Below, one piece after another: positions 14,255-14,608 of a DNA stretch of 14,608 nucleotides. This stretch comes from DASVBJ01 sp036375895 (GTDB taxonomy: Bacteria; Actinomycetota; Actinomycetes; JACCUZ01), in contig DASVBJ010000361.1 of NCBI GenBank assembly GCA_036375895.1, positions 1-14,608 of the forward strand, in the 5' to 3' direction. Each line of letters begins with the position of its first letter. Positions within the stretch are counted from its first letter, which is position 1. Made by a program: the position numbers and the translations under genes. The notes beneath the pieces are model-generated. The model saw only the letters and a list, made by a program, of their open reading frames with translations. It ran no database searches and was not told the origin of the DNA.

Positions 14255-14608
14255 TCAGTCGCCGAGGTCGTGGCGCAGCCGCTTGACGGCGCCGCGCCGC
14301 CGCTTTGCCTCCAGCCGACGCGCGACGGCGCCCCGCGACGGGCGGGTGGGCCGCCTCGGCCGCGGTGGCGGCGCGATGGCCTCGAGAAGCAGCGCGACCA
14401 GCCGATCCTCGGCGGCCCGCCGGTTCTGCAGCTGCGAGCGCCGCTCGGAGGCCGTCACGGTGATGACGCCGTCGACCAGCCGCCCGGCCAGCCGCTGCAG
14501 GGCCCGGGCCTTGAGGGGCGGCGGCAGCGCCGCGGAGGCGGCCAGGTCGTAGGAGAGCTCGACCCGGGAGTCGGTGGTGTTCACCGACTGACCGCCGGGG
14601 CCACCGGC
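14255..14608 (-). CDS. arfB: ArfB-type peptidyl-tRNA hydrolase (ribosome rescue), 5' end beyond window
   Basis: Frees ribosomes stalled on mRNAs without a stop codon by hydrolysing peptidyl-tRNA. The 117 visible residues begin with 'AGGPGGQSVNTTDSRVEL', holding the catalytic GGQ (14588-14596) that is universal in class-I release-factor domains. They end in a basic tail ('RRLEAKRRRGAVKRLRHDLGD') like the one ArfB inserts into the empty mRNA channel. The lack of a stop-codon recognition domain in the visible part and the short length fit ArfB rather than PrfA or PrfB. The frame stays open to the window edge; the usual ArfB N-terminus would need only about 20-30 more residues. Confidence 0.85.
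   Translation of the reverse strand, partial: AGGPGGQSVNTTDSRVELSYDLAASAALPPPLKARALQRLAGRLVDGVITVTASERRSQLQNRRAAEDRLVALLLEAIAPPPRPRRPTRPSRGAVARRLEAKRRRGAVKRLRHDLGD

Noticed and set aside
1..14608. CRISPR, prophage, insertion sequence, toxin-antitoxin or defence island
   Set aside because: No spaced direct repeats, transposase, integrase or att-like repeats were seen. Every sizeable gene is a housekeeping or metabolic type with uniform codon use.

Overview
The window is very GC-rich and densely coded. It has GC-ending codons throughout, strong GGAGG-type ribosome sites mixed with apparently leaderless starts, and a gene set typical of a free-living actinobacterium: a SigG-like ECF sigma factor with the family's interdomain linker, a ferritin-like acyl-ACP desaturase, a short PolA-like polymerase and a DUF2231-Rieske protein. 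A Geodermatophilaceae-like genome is a reasonable guess, but it is inference. I see no rRNA, tRNA, CRISPR array, transposase, integrase or phage gene, so this looks like ordinary chromosome.

Layout. The left edge holds the N-terminal two-thirds of an ECF sigma factor on the minus strand, divergent from an ornithine aminotransferase (rocD) that seems to be translated from a leaderless GTG. rocD converges on a secreted lipoprotein phosphoesterase, and the 60-bp gap between them is almost filled by a 9-bp tandem repeat. Divergent from the phosphoesterase is a two-gene unit: a flavin-containing monooxygenase whose stop codon overlaps the start of a zinc-type MDR alcohol dehydrogenase. This unit converges on a secreted AMIN-like/GerMN protein. 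Next comes a large membrane-bound GGDEF-EAL protein with intact motifs for making, sensing and degrading c-di-GMP.

The right half begins with an acyl-ACP desaturase that starts at TTG. A 26-bp near-palindrome just before its ribosome site is the best regulatory site in the window. It converges on a minus-strand pair: a DUF2231-Rieske membrane protein downstream of a PolA-like polymerase with an apparently degenerate exonuclease domain. Divergent from the polymerase is an aldo/keto reductase. Its 3' end carries a 13-bp perfect inverted repeat that abuts the promoter of a very small unknown gene. The right edge holds a GGQ-containing ArfB-type ribosome-rescue factor on the minus strand, cut by the window end.

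The genes do not form one pathway. The clearest functional links are the coupled monooxygenase/dehydrogenase pair, which probably acts on one metabolite, and the polymerase/Rieske co-directional pair. I found no convincing new multi-gene system. The items most worth following up are the desaturase operator, the tandem repeat, the nested inverted repeat with its small gene, and the unusual polymerase.
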